From contig BPJP01000002.1 in the NCBI GenBank assembly GCA_026004675.1, forward strand, positions 717,335 to 781,334: a stretch of DNA of 64,000 nucleotides, given 5' to 3'. The notes under the pieces were generated by a model. The model searched no databases, was not told where the DNA came from, and was given only the letters and a program-made list of their open reading frames with translations. Both the position numbers and the translations under genes were made by a program. Positions 16,393 to 28,744 of the stretch are shown here, piece by piece. The stretch comes from Gemmatales bacterium (GTDB taxonomy: Bacteria; Planctomycetota; Planctomycetia; Gemmatales; Gemmataceae). The stretch's first letter is position 1. Every line of letters starts with the position of its first letter.

Positions 16393-17295
16393 TCAACGTC
16401 GCTGGAGCACATCGTGCAGCTTGAGATGGAACGGTCCAAGGTTGCCTCCGTAGTTGCCCGCCGAAATCCGAACAACACCGGGTCGGCAAGCAGCTTCGAT
16501 GCCGGTCTGCATGGCCTTTTCGACGGAAGCAAGGTCCAAACCGTCGATGACGATTTCATAGACGGCGTTGGCTTCATGGGGCAGGGCGGTCTTGGTCAAA
16601 GCTCGCAACGTGGGGCAATAAGCGTCGTTGGTACTCGCCCGAAGTGCTTTGTATCGGCAGCCGACTTTACTGCCGCTACGGACGATGCCACCAGGAAAGG
16701 GGAGAATGACATTGGAAAGCTGGCGTATGGCGGCGACGGCATGCTCGGCAGCATCGAGCGCCGCCCGCTGGCTTTTGCCGAGTATCAAAAAATTCCCGCC
16801 AGCCACCCCCTTGCAGGTGCCGAACAGGTCTTCGCACAAAAACTCACCGTCCATCACCGGCACCCGCCAGAACCGGCGATCTTCGAGCTTCTTGCTGCTC
16901 TGCCAGCCGTCGCCGAAATAGCGGATGTTCCCTCCAATTCGAATGCTCTTGTCCTTGACGATCGGCAAACCATTGAAACAAGCGGTCGTGGCACAGGTCA
17001 GGATGCATTGGCCAACGCGGTTGATGAGTGCTTTTTGCAGGGAATCTCGGCTGAAGGCGAAAAACAGCAACGACACACCTGGCCGACCGTCGGGTGTCGC
17101 GTCCGGCGGCAGGAAACATTCGATGCCGGCTTCCGTATCACAGCCGATGACCGACGCAGCATAACCAGTAGCCATCTGGGCGGCGGTCTGCGCCCATTCG
17201 CTGGTCGCAGCAGTCACCACGACTCGAGCTGCCGTCATCGGAAACGCCTCGGCAAAGGTATCTTCGATCGCAACTTGATTGATTTCCAACGACAC
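16393..17295 (-). CDS. ftr: Formylmethanofuran-tetrahydromethanopterin formyltransferase
   Basis: 300 residues, the usual family length. The N-terminal signature is plain: EINQVAIEDTFAEAFPM, then TAATSEWAQTAAQMATG and SVIGCDTEAGIE; the C-terminus has GNYGGNLGPFHLKL. The enzyme moves a formyl group between methanofuran and tetrahydromethanopterin (FhcD in methylotrophs) in the C1 oxidation route that planctomycetes share with methylotrophs. I start it at GTG 17295 because an AGGGGAAA box lies just before and the alignment with known proteins begins there. None of the other pathway genes is in the window. Confidence 0.9.
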   Translation of the reverse strand: MSLEINQVAIEDTFAEAFPMTAARVVVTAATSEWAQTAAQMATGYAASVIGCDTEAGIECFLPPDATPDGRPGVSLLFFAFSRDSLQKALINRVGQCILTCATTACFNGLPIVKDKSIRIGGNIRYFGDGWQSSKKLEDRRFWRVPVMDGEFLCEDLFGTCKGVAGGNFLILGKSQRAALDAAEHAVAAIRQLSNVILPFPGGIVRSGSKVGCRYKALRASTNDAYCPTLRALTKTALPHEANAVYEIVIDGLDLASVEKAMQTGIEAACRPGVVRISAGNYGGNLGPFHLKLHDVLQRR

Positions 17296-17933
17296 TTTCC
17301 CCTGGCATCTTCGACGATCACATCTCTTGACAATTCTTTGTCGCGGTTGTTGTACACATTCCACCGACGCCTCGCGAGACCCTTGGAAAAATTCTTGATC
17401 GCAACCTGAGACGATCCTTTTGAGTTGCCGCCGTCAAATCGCAGATGGCTTTACTGAGAGCAGACGTGGGAGCGGTGTATGCTTATGACAGCAAATAAAC
17501 AGAAAGTGATATCGCACTCGGCTTGGTTGCCATCATCAGCAAACTGACGAAAGGCGCCGTGTGCCACCGGAAGGATGACCGACTCGTTGGCTTGAACACA
17601 ACCGCCAATCTTTTCAGCTCGAAAGCGCCGCTCGCAGACCACCGATTTTTTCAATAGCCTGATTCCAGCGAGTCAACAGTTTTGGCGGCTCGCTGTGGTT
17701 GCGTCCGAGCGCCGCCCACTTTTTTAATGTCTTTGCATAACGATTGCCATTGACAGGGAGCACGATCGGTTCTCCGTTCGCGATGAATGACCGCATCCGA
17801 CTTCAAGAGAGCAACGACGCAGCCAATTGTGGAACGAGTCATTCAGAAATGCAAAGGACTTTTGGCAATGTTCAGGAAATGGCTTATTTTCCAGGATTTG
17901 CAACTGATTGCAATACTTTGCAACTCTTAAAAG
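17296..17933. other. Intergenic region without a convincing gene
   Basis: 638 bases between ftr and tRNA-Glu. Short minus-strand frames exist (17451-17654, 17614-17796); the second has a plausible amino-acid mix (KTLKKWAALGRN) but no start signal or recognisable family. It could be a gene remnant. Confidence 0.4.
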
Positions 17934-18006
17934 TACCCCCAAGGGGACTCGAACCCCTGTCCTCTGGCTGAGAACCAGATATCCTAGGCCGCTAGACGAT
18001 GGGGGC
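17934..18006 (-). tRNA. tRNA-Glu (anticodon CUC)
   Basis: 73 bases on the minus strand. Acceptor GCCCCCA pairs with TGGGGGT (first pair G-U), anticodon arm TCTGG-TTCTCAG-CCAGA gives CUC, and T arm AGGGG-TTCGAGT-CCCCT; discriminator A. CCA is not encoded. The sequence closely follows the common bacterial tRNA-Glu pattern. Confidence 0.95.
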
Positions 18007-18186
18007 ACTAGGGTTGATTTTGCTTCGCCAGTGGATCGTTGTCAAGTTTCGATTCCGAATTTCTCCGTTCCTAGTCGACGACCCTGACGTTGAACATTCC
18101 TCTTCTGCTGAGGAGGCTGTTTCGATGGGCAACTTACGTCCCCAGCGGCGGCGGACCTGCTAAGATAATCTCAGTCGTGGTTCGAG

Positions 18187-19429
18187 ATGGGTTCGATGAC
18201 TGAAGCTGTTTTGATCGTTGATGACGAAGACTCTGTCCGCCGAACGTTCCACGAGTGGCTGGTGGAAAGCGGGCTGGACGTGGAGATTGCCGAGGCGGCG
18301 GATGCCGAGGCCGCGTTGTTGGTGGCCAACCGTCAACCAATCGATCTCGCCATTCTCGATTGGAATTTGGGTGCGGGGAACGATGGCTTGCAGCTTTTGG
18401 AAGACCTTTATTTGTTTCATCCCAAGATCGTGGCCATCTTGATCACCGGCTATGCACACCAGGCGACACCTCTCGACGCGATGCGAATGGGAGTCCGCGA
18501 TTATCTCGATAAGAACAGCGACCTGGACCGCGACACGTTCTTGAAATCGGTGAAACGTCAGTTGGATTTTATCCGGCCAGCGAAGCGTGAACGCCAATTG
18601 CATCAGAGCTTGCTCGAGTTTCGCAATGCTGTCGACAAGGTCTTGCCTCTGGTTCAGTCGGCGGCAGCGTTGAACGATCCCGTGCCTCTTCCCGAAGCAG
18701 TGCGGAGCCTGCTGCGTTTTATGCAGCGAATGACCGGAGCGAGAGAAGGCGTTCTTTTGGCGCGCAGTTATGATGCCGACCGCAATCCGCCGGAGTGGTG
18801 CCGGGTTTACAATGCCGACGGTGGAGTGGTGGAAGCAGAGCTGGTGCCGTTTGCGCAGTCGGTAGCCGGTACGGTTATCAGTCTGCAGAAGCCATGCGTC
18901 ATGAACGACCTGTCGAGCATGGCAGCGGCAGCCGGTGCCGAAGTCCAACCTTTCGAACAGGGGGAAGCGGTGCTTGCTGGCGGCACCGCTCGACGTGGCC
19001 TCCGGAATTCAGGTGGTCATCGAGCTATTCGATAAGGAAGGTGGATTTACTGAGGATGACCAGCAACTTGCCGGCTTTGTCGCCGAATTCGGTGTCGAGT
19101 TGCTGCGACGCGGTCTGGCCGAGACGCACACGCAGCGTTTGCTGTTCGATGCCGTTTCCGCCGCGTTAGGTGCCACGCAAAACGTTGCCCAAACCATGGC
19201 AACTTCCTCTGTCAACGAAGCCGAACAACCGGCCCCGCTGGAAGTTCTCGACAAATTGCGAAGCGGTCTCGAACATGCCGGGGCGGGTCATTCCAGTGCC
19301 GATGCGATCATCCGGCTTGCCGAGGCGATCCGGGTTCTGGCGGCTCGGCACGGCGAACCTGCCATTCGCCATTGCATCCGCCTCGTGGAACAATTGAAAG
19401 CGCTTCTGGACGAAGTTACGGACTCCTGA
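18187..19429 (+). pseudogene. Response regulator: receiver + GAF-like domain, frameshifted (probable sequence error)
   Basis: Residues ~5-125 are a receiver: LIVDDED, phospho-acceptor Asp in LAILDWNLG, ITGYAH, and YLDKNS with the conserved Lys. A helical linker leads to a GAF-like domain (about 150-300). The frame breaks in a run of five G at 18960-18964; with four G the protein continues through LLAAPLDVASGIQVV and FVAEFGVELL to the stop at 19429, ~413 residues. The output end is a helical, Ala/Leu-rich tail without a DNA-binding or enzymatic domain, so it may act through protein contacts. ATG 18187 or 18196 could be the start. Confidence 0.75.
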
Positions 19430-19442
19430 TAAAGGCAGTTTG

Positions 19443-21763
<2,321 letters not shown>

Positions 21764-21779
21764 TAGTTCCCTTTCTGCC

Positions 21780-21798
21780 AGTGACATTCGTCACTTTT
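21780..21798 (+). terminator. Weak terminator-like hairpin after ligA
   Basis: AGTGAC (21780-21785) and GTCACT (21790-21795) form a six-pair stem with a four-base loop, running into four T. It lies 17 bases after the ligA stop. Confidence 0.4.
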
Positions 21799-21881
21799 GC
21801 CTGACGTGAGCGCGATTCTGTTGTAAACTGCAATATCAGGTTGGATTTTTCTGGAATTCGATACGTGGAGGCCAACGGACG

Positions 21882-23696
21882 ATGGCACGACCTGGCGAAC
21901 CGTCATTAACCTGCCCAACGTCGGTGCGACGGCGGTTTGGTGACCTGCGCTTCCACACGGATGGAGAAATCCTTGCTCTTGGGTGGAACGCCGAGGGCGA
22001 AATCTTGAGCGTGGAAGAACCCGGACTGTTGCGTCTTTGGGATGCTTCGGGACAGGCCGTCCGCTCCATCTTTCTCAGTGACGTGGAGACCTTGTGGCAA
22101 TTCAGCGGTGATACGCGACTGTTGGCCTCCGCGAGCAACGACCTGACGCTTTGGAGCACGGCGGAAGGCCAACTTTTGAAAACATTGCCCCAGTCTTCCT
22201 GGGTCACAGCGTTGGCATTCACAGCCGACAGCGCGTACCTGGCCACGGGCCACGACGATGGCGTCACTCGCCTTTGGAACACCGCGACCTTCGAAAGAGT
22301 GCATGCCTTCCAAGGCAGCCGCTGGCCCATCAGTGCTCTCGCCTTCAGCCGAGATGGCACGAAACTCGCCGTTGCCTCCGAAGACCGAGTGATTTCGCTT
22401 TGGGAAGTCCAAACGGGGAAGCCGGCAGGTATCCTCACTGGCCATACCGACCGCATCCAAAGCCTCGTATGGCATCCCAACGGTCAGCTGCTCGCCTCCG
22501 CTGGCTGGGACACCACAGCGCGAATCTGGAACGTGCAGTCTCTTGAGCCGGTTATCCTCTTGAACGACCACGCAGACCAGGTCTACGCTATGGCCTTCAA
22601 CCCGGACGGGACGTTGCTGGCCTGTTCCGACTCGGAGTATCTGGTTCATATCTGGAAGCCCGATGGCTCTGTGGTGGGTGTGTTCGCCGAGCACGAAGAC
22701 GAAATCCGCTGCATGGTTTTCAGTCCGGACGGCGAGAAAATCGCCACGGCCGGGGCGGACAAGGTGATCCAGGTCTGGGACCCGCGGCAAAACAGGCCGT
22801 TGTCCGGTCAGGGACGCCCTGCCAGTGTCCGGTCTCGAGTGGTTTTGGCCGGGAATGGGGCGCGGCTGGCGAGCACCCGTGCGGGCACAGCGCTCGACAT
22901 CTGGGACACGAATACCGGACAGCTGGTCCACCATTGCGACGTGAAAAGCTCACCCCTGGCTGCCAGCCCCGATGGACACTTGCTGGCAACGGGAGGCAGT
23001 GGCAATCGCGTCATCCTTTGGGATGCAGAAACCGGCAAACTCGTTCGCTCATTCGACGACCAAAAAGGACGTGCCACCGCTTTGGCCTTTTCTCCCGACT
23101 CGCGTCTTTTGGCCTCCGCCAGCGACCTCGATGGCCTCGTTTGGCTGTGGAATATCGAAACGGGAGAACCTGTTCTGGTTATTCCAGAAGCTGCCGACAA
23201 CTGCCTTGTCGAAAGCCTGGCCTTTCATCCTCAGGGAACCATGCTCGCCGCCGGAGGCATTGATTGGCTCTCGACCAGCGGCTCCGACGGCGCCGTCTGC
23301 CTCTGGAATATTTCCGAACCCGGGTTGATCACCACTTTTGACGGCGGCACCAGTTGCCTCGCGTTCCACCCGAACGGCCGTTGGCTCGCTGGCGCCTCCC
23401 TCACCGATATCGTCTTTGTCTGGGACATCGAAAAACAGACTCGTGTTGCCGAACTCCAAGGTCATGACGACAACGTGACGGCCGTGGCTTATTCGCCCGA
23501 CGGCAAATGGCTCGCCTCTGCCAGCGTCGATCGCACCATCCGGCTGTGGACGCCCGACAGCTGTGAACCAGTCGAGGTCTTTCCTTTCGACACGCCAATC
23601 AAGGATTTGTGTTTCTCTCCGGATAGCCGATTTCTCTATACGGCAAACGGCAACACGACCTGCTATCAGCTCGATCTGGCTGAGTTGCTCGACTGA
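21882..23696 (+). CDS. WD40-repeat protein
   Basis: 604 residues made almost wholly of WD40 units, about 13-14, each ~40-45 residues with an SPDG/NPDG turn and ending LW/VW/IW-D (for example YSPDGKWLASASVDRTIRLW). That would fill two seven-bladed propellers. There is no signal peptide, membrane helix or fused kinase, unlike many planctomycete WD40 proteins, so it is likely a cytoplasmic scaffold. It follows ligA by 118 bases with a hairpin between, so is probably a separate transcript. Confidence 0.88.
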   Translation: MARPGEPSLTCPTSVRRRFGDLRFHTDGEILALGWNAEGEILSVEEPGLLRLWDASGQAVRSIFLSDVETLWQFSGDTRLLASASNDLTLWSTAEGQLLKTLPQSSWVTALAFTADSAYLATGHDDGVTRLWNTATFERVHAFQGSRWPISALAFSRDGTKLAVASEDRVISLWEVQTGKPAGILTGHTDRIQSLVWHPNGQLLASAGWDTTARIWNVQSLEPVILLNDHADQVYAMAFNPDGTLLACSDSEYLVHIWKPDGSVVGVFAEHEDEIRCMVFSPDGEKIATAGADKVIQVWDPRQNRPLSGQGRPASVRSRVVLAGNGARLASTRAGTALDIWDTNTGQLVHHCDVKSSPLAASPDGHLLATGGSGNRVILWDAETGKLVRSFDDQKGRATALAFSPDSRLLASASDLDGLVWLWNIETGEPVLVIPEAADNCLVESLAFHPQGTMLAAGGIDWLSTSGSDGAVCLWNISEPGLITTFDGGTSCLAFHPNGRWLAGASLTDIVFVWDIEKQTRVAELQGHDDNVTAVAYSPDGKWLASASVDRTIRLWTPDSCEPVEVFPFDTPIKDLCFSPDSRFLYTANGNTTCYQLDLAELLD

Positions 23697-24010
23697 GGTT
23701 CGCGTCTTGTTGCTGTGTCGCCCTCTGTTCTCCTTTCGGTGAAAGAAAAAAACTTGTTGCTTCTCCCCTTTTTCGCCCATATATTTTCAGTCCCATCCGA
23801 TGCAGGGGACGCATCGGTATTGGACAGGTCCTTCCCGGGCCTCATGTTCGTGTAAGGAAAAGGGAATTTGCTTCAACCACTCCGAGCATTCCATTCCACC
23901 ATTCAGGCACTCCCCGGCAGCGTGCCCACGCAGCCGGTCTGCATTTCGGAACAGGGACGAGATACCGTCGTTTCTACAACTGGAAGGCGCAACACGAAAG
24001 GGAGATTCGC
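23697..24010. other. Intergenic region
   Basis: 314 bases. It contains a pyrimidine-rich patch near 23755-23790. No gene, repeat or clear promoter recognised. Confidence 0.45.
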
Positions 24011-24838
24011 ATGTACTCACTCACGCTGCTCAGCCTGCTTCTGACCGCTGCACAGCCAGCCTGGTACTCGGATTACCGAGACGCTTACCTCGAAGCAAAA
24101 AAACAGAAAAAAGACCTGCTCATCTATTTCCGCGAACAAGGACAGCTCGACCACGTCTTTGATGATGCCGACATTAAGAAAAAATTAAGCCGCTTCGTTT
24201 GTCTCAAATTACCCACCGACTATGTCCACAAGGGCGAACGCCTGCTCGACCACTCGGCTTTCGAAGATATGCTGGGCAAGCCTGGGCTTGTCATCATCAA
24301 CCTTCACGACCCCGAATCGCCTTTTTACAAGGCGATCATCTCCGCCCATCCGCTCGTTCGAAGCCGATATCGCTGGGTCCCCGATTACGGCAAACGCGAA
24401 ATCGGCATCATCCTCGATCTGCCTTCCCATTTGAGTCTAACGCAACGAAGCATGATCTACGCCTTGCGCGTTCATCCCGAAAACCCGAAAAGCGTCTTTG
24501 GTGAGCCGCACGCCGCTTTCATGGACCATTGCGCCTGGCACTGCGATCGGCAAGCGAGCATGATGAATCAGCACCACGCCGATTTGATCGGAGCGTCGCG
24601 AAGAATCGGACTCCGACTCCGCCGACAATTGCGGAACGCCTCCGAGGTCGTTGCCGAATCCTGGGGCAAAGTGGTTGGTGGAGAAAACGTGCTCGAAGCA
24701 GCCTTTTCCTGCGTCGACGCCTGGCGGCACAGTCCCAGCCATTGGGGGGCGGTTTCCAGCTACCATCGCTACTTCGGCTATGACCTTTCCCGCGCCCGCA
24801 ACGGCACATGGTACGCCACTGGCATTTTCGCCGACTAG
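24011..24838 (+). CDS. Secreted thioredoxin-like / CAP-like protein
   Basis: 275 residues, with a GGGAG box upstream and a short signal peptide (~1-15). Residues ~20-130 look like a thioredoxin-fold segment of the DUF255/thioredoxin_7 kind (YLEAKKQKKDLLIYFRE, then VCLKLPTDY), but without a CxxC, so redox activity is doubtful. The C-terminal ~100 residues carry traits of a CAP/SCP domain: HCAWHCDRQASMMNQHH, later AWRHSPSHWGAV, then a final GTWYATGIF strand. Both assignments are by eye, and the fusion would be uncommon. It is convergent with the next gene with four bases between. Confidence 0.65.
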   Translation: MYSLTLLSLLLTAAQPAWYSDYRDAYLEAKKQKKDLLIYFREQGQLDHVFDDADIKKKLSRFVCLKLPTDYVHKGERLLDHSAFEDMLGKPGLVIINLHDPESPFYKAIISAHPLVRSRYRWVPDYGKREIGIILDLPSHLSLTQRSMIYALRVHPENPKSVFGEPHAAFMDHCAWHCDRQASMMNQHHADLIGASRRIGLRLRRQLRNASEVVAESWGKVVGGENVLEAAFSCVDAWRHSPSHWGAVSSYHRYFGYDLSRARNGTWYATGIFAD

Positions 24839-24842
24839 GTCC

Positions 24843-27101
24843 TCATCGTGGAGGTCGATGCCGAGATCCGTTTGTGGCAGACTCCGATTGCGGGAAGTCC
24901 TGCGAACCCAAGGTTTGGCCTGAGCCGGCCTCGACCTCCATTTCCCTGTTGCTTTCGTTTGCCGGTGTCGCGTTAGGCAGCGGTTCCCGCCAAAGGGAAG
25001 GTGCATAAACCCGCAAGCGAGCATTGTCCGCGACGAGCAGGCAATCAGATGCTGCAACGAGATTGCCTCGCAGCTCATTTCGATGGGCATTGAACGGATG
25101 CGCCAGGATTTTGCCCGTATTGGCGTCCAAGACGCGCAGGCCGGCTACGGTGGACCACCAGATCCGACCGGCTGCATGCATTCCCCGGCCAGATGTTTTC
25201 AACGGTACGCCGTCTGCTGGCTGAATCCAATCTCGAATCGTTTGCCCCGTCAGAATCGATATCGCGCGAATGTCCTTCGCCGTCGTCACGATCAGTTTGT
25301 CGGCAGCGACACCGAGCAAATGGACGACTTGGATGGGGTTCAGGCTTTCCCAAAGCAGCCGCCCCGATTCGGGATCGAGGCAGAGGACACGATCGGAGTC
25401 GGCAGGAGCGACGAAAAGGCGTTTTCGAGCGTAAAGGCAGGCACCAGCGGCTCGAAAATCGGCCACGTTGGTTGCACTTTGATAGCGGCGTGCCCAGAGA
25501 AGTTTGCCCGTGCCCGGATGAATCGCCACGATGGCGCCGGAATGCGTGGCGTACACTAAAGCATTTCCAGCCCAAGTCAGATCGTGATGCCGATAGCGTG
25601 GACCATGATCGGCGAAACTCGAAACCTGGCAGAGTTCTGCCGGTTTCCGCCAACGCGGCGCTCCGGTCTCCGCATCGTAGCAGGCGATCGAACTCGTCGT
25701 GGAACCGTCCTGAAATTCACTCACGGCAATAAGAACCGAGTCACGCCACACGACCGGGCAGCCTTCAAACATATGCGTTGCCAGGTCGGTCAGTTTGGCT
25801 CCCTGGCTCCAAATTTCCCGCTTTTTCGGATCGTCGCTGTTCACGTCCAGACAAACGAGAAACGTGTCGGCAGCAGCTTTGGCCTCACCCGGAGCGAGAC
25901 GCCCCATCCTTTGCGATCCGAGCCGCACGAAAATCCGATCTTTAACAGCGGTCAATGAAAAACTGGTGTCGTTATGCGGGCGGAGAACATCAGCAGGCAG
26001 CTGTCGTTTGCCGTGCAGGATCAAATCATACCAGGCATCCCCCGTCGGCGATCGCCATTCTTTCCCGTTGTGCAGGTTAAAAGCGCGAACCCGGCGTGCA
26101 TCGGCGACGAACGCCCAGTCGCCGACGACAACTGGATAAAAATACGGTCCGGAAAACGGACGTTCGCCTCCACTCGGGTCAGCGAGGGACCACGACCAGG
26201 TCGATTCAGCTAAGGGAGCCGGCCGTTTCAGAAACGACGGCAAATCGACCAGCCGATACTGGCGGGTAGACGATCCAGCTAATGTCGGCCAGCCGCCCGC
26301 CGAGGTTGCCGCAAATGGCGCCGGGCGTTTCTTTGCCAGTTCGCGCAAAATGTCGACATATTTTCCTTGTCGGCCAGCGAGGCGTCCTCCGGCGTCGCCG
26401 TGCTCGCTGGCGAAAGCCTCGATCGCTTCCCGCAGGTTGTCATCCCCGCGAAAAATCCGAGCCAGCAATTGCTTGGCCCAAGCACGCGCTGGGTCCTTCG
26501 CATTCGGATAGAGCAGAGGGGGGACTTTCGATGTACCGGTCGCTTCCTCACTGGGGAGGGAGAGGTGCCGCCACCAATATTCCGCTTCGTGAAATCTCCC
26601 CTCTTCAAAAGCCAGATCACCCAGGATGTCAAGTGCCCGCTCGGCCGCTCTGCTGCAAAAGGCCTCGTCGACAATTCGCCACAGCCAGCTGCATTCACGG
26701 CTTTCTTGCCAGTGTTTCAGCCAGTTTGCCGCTATCGGATCGACGCGCTGGCGATACCACTTCAAGCCATCGGCGGGCAACGTCGCCAGACGCTGCTGGC
26801 AAAGCCGACGTGCCGTGACCCGCCAGTGTGCATCGATCGGTACGAGATTGTCGCCCCCATCGTGCAACAACCGCTGCAGCTGGTCGACGGCCTCGGGCCA
26901 CTGGCGGTCGGCAATCAGCTGATCGATGGCGGACAACTGGCGGAGAACGCCCGCACTTTCTTTCGCAAAGGTGACGCGTTTAAGCACTTCGTCAGGGGCT
27001 TGTTGCGAGCGTGCGGCCGGAGAGACCATTCCCGCAACGGCGAACAGCATTATGCATCGGCAGACGGCGGCCAGGAAACATTGCTCGTGAGCATGTTGCA
27101 T
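24843..27101 (-). CDS. Secreted PQQ-type beta-propeller protein
   Basis: 752 residues with an N-terminal signal. Residues ~40-260 are helical with TPR-like character (LAFEEGRFHEAEYWWRHL). From ~290 on there are PQQ/BamB-like blades, with repeated patterns such as CYDAETGAPRWRKPAEL, IHPGTGKLLWARRY and CLDPESGRLLWESL. Such proteins in planctomycetes are periplasmic; the catalytic residues of quinoprotein dehydrogenases are not evident, so a binding or assembly role is more likely. The PIG-L gene lies 156 bases upstream on the same strand. Confidence 0.82.
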   Translation of the reverse strand: MQHAHEQCFLAAVCRCIMLFAVAGMVSPAARSQQAPDEVLKRVTFAKESAGVLRQLSAIDQLIADRQWPEAVDQLQRLLHDGGDNLVPIDAHWRVTARRLCQQRLATLPADGLKWYRQRVDPIAANWLKHWQESRECSWLWRIVDEAFCSRAAERALDILGDLAFEEGRFHEAEYWWRHLSLPSEEATGTSKVPPLLYPNAKDPARAWAKQLLARIFRGDDNLREAIEAFASEHGDAGGRLAGRQGKYVDILRELAKKRPAPFAATSAGGWPTLAGSSTRQYRLVDLPSFLKRPAPLAESTWSWSLADPSGGERPFSGPYFYPVVVGDWAFVADARRVRAFNLHNGKEWRSPTGDAWYDLILHGKRQLPADVLRPHNDTSFSLTAVKDRIFVRLGSQRMGRLAPGEAKAAADTFLVCLDVNSDDPKKREIWSQGAKLTDLATHMFEGCPVVWRDSVLIAVSEFQDGSTTSSIACYDAETGAPRWRKPAELCQVSSFADHGPRYRHHDLTWAGNALVYATHSGAIVAIHPGTGKLLWARRYQSATNVADFRAAGACLYARKRLFVAPADSDRVLCLDPESGRLLWESLNPIQVVHLLGVAADKLIVTTAKDIRAISILTGQTIRDWIQPADGVPLKTSGRGMHAAGRIWWSTVAGLRVLDANTGKILAHPFNAHRNELRGNLVAASDCLLVADNARLRVYAPSLWREPLPNATPANESNREMEVEAGSGQTLGSQDFPQSESATNGSRHRPPR

Positions 27102-27257
27102 GAATGACCACTATAGTTGCCAACCGGGATGATGGAAATAGAAATCGCGCCGCACAGCAGGCGAGGTACCATGCCATCCAGCAACACGTTCTACGACGAT
27201 CTCATCCAAATGGGCGGGTACGAGAATCAGCGCCAACCGGAAGCACAGCACGACTCT

Positions 27258-28307
27258 TTATTTATCAAACACAACACGTTGATAATGTTCGGTACTCAAG
27301 TGCGGCACTTTGTCTGGATGCTTTTCAATCCCCTTTGGCAGTTTATATTGCGATTGATGGCGGCTTGCTGCATGAATTTTGATTGTCCAATAACTCACTC
27401 CGCGAGGGCTTTGTTCCTTATCGGTGCGGAACACATCTGTGTGGAAAGCTTCCTCTCTCACGGCATAAACGAGCACGCCCTGTATTTTCTTTGCAGCCTG
27501 TCTCGCCAATTCAGCCGCGGCACGATGCTCCGGATTCCCTGTCCATCCCCAATTCGGTTCGATCGTGACAAGGATGTCGGCCTTGAAACGGCGGGCCATA
27601 TCGAGGACGACCTTCGCAGGGTCGCCGGATTTCTGCCACGCCGCTATCACCTGCGAAGGCAGCCAGAATCTTTGCTCGGGGTAGAGTTTTTTGAATGCCC
27701 CATTTCGGAAACCGGCGGCGATCGTATAATCAATTCCCAATTCAGAGACAGCTGCCCGCAATTCTTCACTCCGCTTTTTACCAAGAGCGTCACCCTGCAA
27801 ACCTCCTGAGTTGGGCGTTTCACCGGCTTCGCCACGAGTCAAACAAAGAAGATGCACTTGATTTCCGTGGTCGCGAGCGAATGCCAACAGCCCGCTCATC
27901 ATGTTTTCATCATCTGGATGAGCCGTAACGGCAAGGATTCTCAAACGCCCGCGCCTTATGCGTTCAATCAGTTTGTTATCTGGCTCCGCTTTCCGCGCTT
28001 GTTTGGCAATGGCCAATTTTCTTTCCAAACTTTCCTTGATTTTGGCATACAGAACTCTCGCTTTATCTGGCTCGCTCCTGATTCGAATTAGCAGATTCAA
28101 TTGTTTCAATTCATCATCAATATTGACACCTCTCTCCCCCAAAGCAGCAAGCAAAGCGGCTACAGGGTCGCGGGGCTTCGGCGCCGAGATAGAAACGAAA
28201 CTCGTGGCCGAAGAAACGTCCCCCTGCAATTGCGCAGAAATATCCATACCGCCCAACGGCCCACCGACAATGACGATGAACGTATTCGCAACTAGAAAAC
28301 TAAACAT
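27258..28307 (-). CDS. PIG-L / LmbE family deacetylase
   Basis: 349 residues. A signal-like N-terminus is followed by ~100 residues of charged helix (KAKIKESLERKLAIAKQARKA region), then the zinc deacetylase core: ILAVTAHPDDENMMSG supplies the His and Asp-Asp ligands, and NPEHRAAAELAR the later His. Family members remove N-acetyl groups from GlcNAc-containing or other N-acetyl substrates; the helical extension is not part of the basic fold. The start is supported by AGGAGA upstream. Probably periplasmic if the signal is real. Confidence 0.87.
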   Translation of the reverse strand: MFSFLVANTFIVIVGGPLGGMDISAQLQGDVSSATSFVSISAPKPRDPVAALLAALGERGVNIDDELKQLNLLIRIRSEPDKARVLYAKIKESLERKLAIAKQARKAEPDNKLIERIRRGRLRILAVTAHPDDENMMSGLLAFARDHGNQVHLLCLTRGEAGETPNSGGLQGDALGKKRSEELRAAVSELGIDYTIAAGFRNGAFKKLYPEQRFWLPSQVIAAWQKSGDPAKVVLDMARRFKADILVTIEPNWGWTGNPEHRAAAELARQAAKKIQGVLVYAVREEAFHTDVFRTDKEQSPRGVSYWTIKIHAASRHQSQYKLPKGIEKHPDKVPHLSTEHYQRVVFDK

Positions 28308-28744
28308 ATATGTTTCTCCTCACGTTAATTGTAGCGAACAGGCACCCAGGGAACTGCTCCAGCGAACGATCTGATATGCGGAATAGATTCGAGCGTTTCT
28401 ACACCAGCAATGATACCATAGCAAGAAGCGAAGAAGCCAAGTCATAGCATATCGGATCAGTTGCGCTAATTATACACGCCTTTTTGAAGCGGTTCACTGC
28501 GGTCTCCATTTGCGAGCAATGAGGCGACAGACTTGCATTAAGCTAACAACGTCAAGATAGACGCTATCACAACGGAGTGTCCACCGATTACCGTGAATAG
28601 CGATTCCGGCACGCATGCAGTGTGCGTCACGACGCTTCCTTCGATCTTGACTCATCCGCTTTACGCCCCCTCCATTTGCCGATTGATCTTTCCCCTCTTG
28701 TTGTTACCATTCGCTCATTCTTACTCCAACAGGACGTGGCGGCG
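28308..28744. other. Intergenic region
   Basis: 437 bases between divergent genes, AT-rich near 28430-28490. The open frame starting at 28622 is only an upstream extension of the MFS gene without family similarity. No clear promoter marked. Confidence 0.45.

Noticed and set aside
16414..17409. 331-codon plus-strand open frame
   Set aside because: Antisense to ftr.
18160..18948. 262-codon minus-strand open frame
   Set aside because: Antisense to the receiver-GAF gene, whose receiver motifs are unmistakable.
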